From Aphrophora alni (taxonomy: Eukaryota > Arthropoda > Insecta > Hemiptera > Aphrophoridae): a stretch of 64,000 nucleotides of DNA. The stretch covers positions 104,201,762-104,265,761 of the forward strand of contig OY740769.1 of NCBI GenBank assembly GCA_963513935.1, in the 5' to 3' direction. Every line of letters starts with the position of its first letter. The stretch's first letter is position 1. The notes beneath the pieces were generated by a model. That model saw only the letters and a program-made list of their open reading frames with translations, was not told where the DNA came from and did not search any database. The position numbers were made by a program, and so were the translations under genes. Shown here piece after piece: positions 57,977-64,000 of the stretch.

Positions 57977-60962
57977 GGGGAGACCGGGGCACTATTGGAC
58001 AAAGGCTTTTATTCTGGAGGGAATTATTTTCCCCCCTCAAATTCCCCACCCTGGCATCCCTTTTTCAGTCACATTTCAAAGTGTAAAGTTTGGTTGGAGT
58101 GGTTTGTCTCATAAAAAGTACATAAATTATAATACATTTTCATAAAGAAACGAATTCAAAATTGGTTTTCACTTATCTTGCTCTAAAACTTGAGGTAACA
58201 GCTTTGAATTACTGGTTACAATTTGATTATATAATGGCTAAGTCTAGTTATGATATGGCAGTGTTAAATTTGAGGTTATGTCACTTGTTAAATTACAGCT
58301 CTTTCTTTTTAGTTTTAACATAGCCCGGGGCAGCTTTGGACAGCCTATGGCCTAAAGAAATCTACTCTTCACTTTAGACTTAAGAAAATTAAAGAAAAAG
58401 GTGAAGGAACAGATCAAAATGAAGATATAGATATACCTGATAGGCCTATCAACCCGAATGTCAATAACGAAGAACCACAGGAGATCGAAGACGCTCAAGA
58501 ACCTAACATAGGCCTAATTAGTGCAAATGACCTGGCCCACATTTATCACACAAAATTCTCACAAAGACAGGTCTTTACTGCTGACCAGGAAAATATGATA
58601 GTTGAATACATAATTGAACGGTCACACATGAACTATGGGTTAACCTATGCCCAAACTAGAGAGATGGCCTACAAATATGCTCGTGCTTTGAATCTTAAAT
58701 GAGCGCATGCTTAAGAGCTGGGTAAAAAATGAATCGGCTGGTGAAGAATGGCTCTATCATTTTATGAAGAGACACCCACAACTATCCCTAAGACAGGCTG
58801 AAAACACAAGTTTGTCGAGAAATACAAGTTTCAATTCACATAATGTTGGCCTGTTCTACGACAATTTAGAAAGGTTGTATGCCAAAGTTAAAGTTCCACC
58901 TTCACGTATCTTGAACCTTGATGAGTGTGGAATCAGCACAGTCCTGGAAGCCCCAATGGTTATTGCTGCCAAAGGAACTAAACAGGTAGGGCAGGTTGTG
59001 TCTGGGGAAAGGGGTGAATTGGTCACGTTTTGTGCGATCATATGTGCCGATGGGAGCTACGTACCCCCAGTATTAATTTACCCAAGGAAGCGTCCAAATC
59101 CTGCTTATATGGTTGGAAGTAAGGACTTTTACTCAGGCTCCGGGTGGATGAATGAAGAGCTTTTCTTGGAAACACTTAAGCATATAAAGAAGGAAAAAGA
59201 CAGTTCAAAGAAAAATCCGTTAATACTAATTCTCGACAATCACGAGAGTCACATCAGTCTAGATGCTGTGATGTTCTGCAGAACTAATGGGATTCATTTA
59301 ATTACTTTCCATCCACACACCACCCATGGCATGCAGCCTTTAGACATCGCTGTCTTTGGCCCTTTCAAGAAGGGCCTTCGAACTGAATTCAATCTTTGGC
59401 TGACTAAAAACCCTTTGTTTTATCACTATCAGGGAAATCTCTATGCTTTCTGATAAACCATGCAAACAATCATTTACTGAGAATAACATCAAGAGTGGTT
59501 TCCGCAAATCTGGAATCAACCCTTTTGACCGCAGCGTATTTAAAGAAGACGATTTTAAGGGTTCAAGTGTTACTGATCGACCAATACCACCACCGATCGA
59601 GAAAGCAAATCATGGTGTGGATCACTCTCCAACACTTAATGTGCCACTTGTTGCATCCTCTTCAAACGATAGGCCTACGACTTCAATGGATTTTAGCTCA
59701 TCCTTGAACTTTCCTGAAAATGACATTCCGGGCCCATCCAGCCATGATGTTAAGGGTTCCAGCACATGCCAGTCTGTTACTCCACCCAGACATACTAGTA
59801 TAAACACTGATGTAAAAGTCCCGAACCAAGGGATCTCTCTCAAAGATGTATTGCCATATCCTAAGTTCATTCCAGTGGCAAAGAAAGCAGGAGGACGGAA
59901 AAAAGGGAGATCCTTCATTGCAACGGACACACCAGAAAAAATGTATTGCAGAAAGAAACAGAGGAAAGAGAAGCAAAGCGCATTAAATTAGAAAAAAAGA
60001 AACAAGAAATAGCTGGAAAAAAGAAGAATAAAAATGTAAAAAGTGATGTCCTTACAAGAAAGATCTATCAAGACTTAACTAGTAGTAGTGAAGATGAAGG
60101 GGAACCTAAATATGCAGATGGAGGAAGCAGTCCGGAGGAATTCTCCGAGTCTGAAGAATTCCCACTACTTTCTGATAAGAGTTTCGTTAACATGGATTTT
60201 GTACTGACAACGTTTGCAACCAAAAAAAATCTTTACCACTTCATTGGCCAAATAGAGGACACATCTTCAAATGGATGTAATGTCAAGTACTTAAAGAAAA
60301 AAGACAATGGCTATAGGTTTTACTTTCCTGAAAACGTAGAAATAAGTTTTGTGGAAGCAGAGGACATCCTATTTAAACTACGCCAACCGGACATCATTGG
60401 GGGAACATCTAGAGCGGCAAATTGCTTCATTTTTTCAAGGAAGATTTAACTGATTTTAACTTTAAATAAGCCCTAACCTTCATTTTTGTGTATATTTAAC
60501 TTACACAGACTAGCTTTTTCGTATTAAAAAAAGTTTGTACTGTATTCTGACGTCTTTGTTAATATGTAACTTAAAACAGGCTAATTTAAGTCTCTTGTGA
60601 AGTATATTTAGATCTCTAATGTGTTTTGTTTGTAATTATATTGCTTATATTTACCTTTTCTTTGGGTTTTTATTGATCCTCATACCTTTATTTACCTATG
60701 TCCAATAGTGCCCCAGGTAACAAGGGCATCTCTCCAAATGTGCCCCGGCGGGGCAAGATTGGACGAAATACAGACTCTTTGAAGAACATTTTTATTATTA
60801 TATTGCTATTCAGAAATTTAACAATAAAAATTTGTTTCAGTAACTAAATTAGTAGTTTAACGTAGAGCAATATATCCCATTATTTTATCTGTTGGTTATC
60901 ATGCTTTAAAAAATTGCCGATCTGAAACATGTTTTTTTGTCCAATAGTGCCCCGGTCTCCTC
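57977..60962 (+). mobile_element. pogo-like element with 27-bp TIRs
   Basis: Left TIR 57977-58003 (GGGGAGACCGGGGCACTATT, then GGACAAA) and right TIR 60936-60962 match at 26 of 27 positions when inverted. Both are flanked by TA (57975-57976 and 60963-60964), the Tc1/mariner/pogo target. Related subterminal words, CCCGGGGCAGCTTTGGAC (58324-58341) and GTCCAATAGTGCCCCAGG (60700-60717) plus GTGCCCCGGCGGGGCAAG (60739-60756), look like extra transposase-binding sites. The body encodes a DDE_1 transposase. Confidence 0.92.
58346..60449 (+). pseudogene. pogo-like DDE_1 transposase, three frameshifts
   Basis: Frame 1 (58346-58702) starts inside the HTH (YGLKKSTLHFRLKKIK), follows directly on the subterminal motif and has no ATG, so the N-terminal exon is deleted. 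A shift near 58700 leads to 58707-59453: VKNESAGEEWLYHFMKRHPQ, then catalytic NLDECG (Asp72), LILDNHESH (Asp177) and QPLDIAVFGPFK (Asp213), a DD35D spacing. A shift near 59420 leads to IKSGFRKSGINPFDRSVF and the C-terminal linker to 59991. A shift near 59950 leads to EREAKRIKLEKKKQEI and an acidic region, then YHFIGQIEDTSSNGCNVKYL (stop 60447-60449). The family cuts and pastes DNA at TA. It cannot make a working enzyme as read. Confidence 0.85.
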
Positions 60963-60964
60963 TA

Positions 60965-63900
60965 TGTGCGAACTGAATATTTTTAAACTATTTGGTGTAA
61001 AATATTTCTGAATATTTCTTGGCCCAATTTTTTTCTCTAAGGTCATTAAATGTACTTCAAACAATCCCCCAAACAATTATTAATGATTTGAAGATGGTCA
61101 TTATAGAATATATTCTAAATATATTATAATGTACTAGGCTATTCTGAACAATGTCTTTGTAAACATATTTCATCATGTATAGAATTTGGCAACAAACACT
61201 TTCAAAATTGCTTGTAACTTGGTGTTTTAAACTATTTTTGTGTTTTCTGTACTGTAGTTATCAGATTTACAGATACTATTTGATCACTCTGTATTTAACA
61301 TTATTCTTTAGAGATTAAAATCCAAGATGGAAACAGGANNNNNNNNNNNNNNNNNNNNNNNNNNNNNNNNNNNNNNNNNNNNNNNNNNNNNNNNNNNNNN
61401 NNNNNNNNNNNNNNNNNNNNNNNNNNNNNNNNNNNNNNNNNNNNNNNNNNNNNNNNNNNNNNNNNNNNNNNNNNNNNNNNNNNNNNNNNNNNNNNNNNNN
61501 NNNNNNNNNNNNNNNNNNNNNNNNNNNNNNNNNNNNNNACACTTAGTCTACCCATAATCTATTTAGCTCTAAACCTACCTTCTTGTTAGTGCAAACAATT
61601 TTGTGTAAAAGTAACAACTAAAGATGATGACTTGGTAATTAAAATGTCGTTTGTTGCAATAAAGTGTTTTTTTTTTTCTTACTTGGATAAAAAGCTTGTT
61701 CTAAGGGTCAAGATCAAATATTATTTAACACTCCTAGGTCTGGGTTTTACCGTAAGAGCTTCTAAAAATTTCCTATTGACATCCGATAATACTTATAATA
61801 ATTATTATTGTTTTTTTTTTTTTTTTTTTTTTCATTCAAAAACGTACAATAACAAAATAATTGCTGAATACATTTTACGTAATGAATTTACGCTTATATT
61901 ATAATGATGGGTCAAATCTCAATTTAAGGTTTTTGCAGAAATATCAATTTTAAGATCCCCTAAACCCAAAAAAGTGACTATTGTGACAGTAAGGCATTTT
62001 AATTTATTTTTGTATCTAAAATGGTGGGTAGTGACAGTGTGCAGTGGTGAGGGTGGGGTAGGGTAGTGTCTTTGCATGAACAAAATTGAGTCCCCACAGT
62101 GCAATTTGATAATGTAACTTTGGATTGTGTAGAGATGAGTTTGCATTGAAATTATGTCTATTTGTAGAGGAATAACAGGATATAAAATGTTATTTAACAA
62201 TAACTGATAAAATAAAATGTGTAAAGGTATGGGCTAAGTCGATAAGTGTGCAGAGTTGAAAAACATTTTCATAATGTCATAAAAATTTAAAAGAAATTAA
62301 GAATTGAAATGTAAGTAACTTATAGCATTGAAAACAAAAAATTCAAATGAAATTATAAAAGCCCAAATTGACTAATGTTAAATAATACAGGTTGAAGAGA
62401 GAGGGTGGGGAAACAGAGATCATCAATGCTGGCCTAGTTCTGGGAGTGCACCACCATCTAAACTAATGGAATGTGAAACTTAGAAACATTAAATGATGAA
62501 ATGACAAACGAAATTATTTAGCAATTGGTTCTGAAAAGTTTGTAAAGAGACTTGGCAATGGGCTGAAGTCATTATGAATTAACTTTTGTCGAGAATAGTT
62601 CCGTTACATTTCTTATGTTTGTGGTTCACTCCTTAATCGATTGTGGTTGTTCTCTGTAATTAGGAAGTTGTTGACATTTTAACCAACATGATTCAAACCT
62701 GTAAACAATATTATAACTCAATATCTACATCCATTCTATAGTAATTGCATTAAAAAAATAAACAAACAAAAAATAGACAGACTGACGTCAAACAAACTGT
62801 TACTTAACATACAAGTTATACATTCTTTGGAATGTTTTGCTTATTTTGATGTCTAAACACATATACAAATTTTTGCCACTTCCTCTTAAATAAGCCTAAT
62901 AAAAAAGAAAAAGTATATAAAAAATCAATATAATCTACATAATAATAAATGTTAAGTAAGAATTATTGTCAAACCATTAGTAGTTTTACTGGTCAGTTTT
63001 TATGTTTTTCTTAAAACATAAAATAAAGCTCTAATAATGATTTTTTTAAAACTAACTCAAATCCTGTTACTTGAACTTACATGAAGTCCTTATGCAGTAA
63101 ATGGCCAACTGTAGCAGTAAAAAATAAATATTTTTTTTTTTACAAATTTGACTACCAATTTCTAGTGTAAAGACTATAAATTTACGTTTGTAAAATGTTT
63201 GTCCAATTTTCGTGCAGATTTAATGATTCTTACCACATTTGTTGCATTATTAGTGAAATAAATCTTAAATCCAGAAATTCGAAATTTTGAGGTTATGAAG
63301 TACTCTTAATAATACTATACACTACCATTTCGATAGTGTCTTCATTTCAGAGTATTTTCTTTCTTTTTTTTACGACCCATAGAGCCTGAGATATTTAAAA
63401 AATAGTGTAGCAATGTACTCCAAATCCATAAAAAAATTACACTTTTCTAGCGAAGCTCTAGCCCGATTTTGCTATTTTTTACGTTTCCCATTTGGTTGCA
63501 TGTACAAAAAGAACAAAATTTACGTCCCAGTTACAACTTTTGGACTAATTTTCCTCTCCTAATATCGTAAACAGATGCTAGACAAACTTTTTTGTTCATT
63601 AATACTTAAAACATAAAGTAAAAACTTCCACTTTTTATAAAATCTGCATCTGAGTAGGCAATAAACTAATTTAATTAATAATGTTAAAAATGAGATTAAT
63701 CCTACTTTTCTTTGTAAATAAGGGAAGTTTTTTCTGCTCTGTACGCTATACTAAAAAAATATTACAGTAATTGTTCTACAAAATCCACAAGTATCCTAAA
63801 TTACTTACAAATAGTAGAACAATTTTCGTGATATTATATACTTCCTTAAATTTTAAACTGGCTTTTTAAATTAATTTTTCAAAACTTTTGCTAATGAAAC

Positions 63901-64000
63901 ATAATTGTATAAATAGCCTATAACACAGACTAGCCTAAAGAAATCTCAACAATATTATACTGTGGCTGTTTATATTTTGGTACCATGGTAACATAATATT
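60965..64000. other. AT-rich, no gene seen, with assembly gap
   Basis: No gene recognised. 61950-61980 resembles a dispersed repeat also seen near 32080. Poly(T) runs lie near 61667-61678 and 61811-61832. Confidence 0.4.
61339..61538. other. 200-N assembly gap
   Basis: Exactly 200 N, a round scaffolding value, so the true distance is unknown. Frames drawn across it are artefacts. Confidence 0.99.

Noticed and set aside
59622..59976. Minus-strand frames of about 100 codons
   Set aside because: Antisense shadows of the pogo-like transposase.
61301..61557. Frames across the N gap
   Set aside because: Artefacts of translating N.

Overview
The window looks like a TE-rich, AT-rich insect nuclear chromosome. 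The host genes have introns. The mobile DNA is typical of arthropods: mariner, pogo/Tigger, hAT, piggyBac and Harbinger elements, Jockey/CR1/R1/I-like LINEs, Penelope-like pieces and long TA microsatellites. A hemipteran is my guess from the style of the TEs; no marker gene settles it. A run of exactly 200 N (61339-61538) is an assembly gap.

Two real host genes can be reconstructed. (1) FRG1, plus strand, six exons from 16461 to 31949, encodes 261 aa. All splice sites are canonical and all phases agree. (2) A minus-strand HMG-box gene of the sperm chromatin/MST-HMG kind has four coding exons at 55295-54960, 52185-52117, 42239-42090 and 35909-35733 (238 aa). All its junctions are phase 0. Three of its exons are too small to appear as long ORFs, so simple ORF calling misses it.

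Layout. 1-8.6 kb: a mariner relic, a POC1 retro-pseudogene whose 3' part is inverted, two palindromic elements with hammerhead-ribozyme-like cores, and a Tigger MITE. 8.7-13.1 kb: a LINE whose ORF1 is an SGNH esterase and whose ORF2 seems to change family near 12.3 kb. 13.1-15.7 kb: an unassigned retroelement-like block with a gag-like frame and an (AG)71 tract. 16.4-32 kb: FRG1. Its introns hold a 2.5-kb LINE with an intact 818-codon RT-RNase H ORF and a 10-bp TSD, MITEs nested in TA repeats, a DDE_3-type relic and a piggyBac relic. 33-35.7 kb: repeats and unassigned DNA. 35.7-55.3 kb: the HMG-box gene. Its introns hold a hammerhead-like motif, a Harbinger deletion derivative, a KIAA1586-like hAT relic, a Penelope GIY-YIG relic, a second Tigger copy, a LINE split by a hAT element with a perfect 8-bp TSD, and a non-autonomous piggyBac with TTAA ends. 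56.8-61 kb: a mariner relic and a complete pogo-like element with 27-bp TIRs and a frameshifted transposase. 61-64 kb: gap and unassigned AT-rich DNA.

Only FRG1 and the HMG-box gene look like functioning host genes. The main signals are nested TE history and a small family of palindromes carrying self-cleaving-ribozyme-like motifs. I see nothing that clearly amounts to a new multi-gene system.
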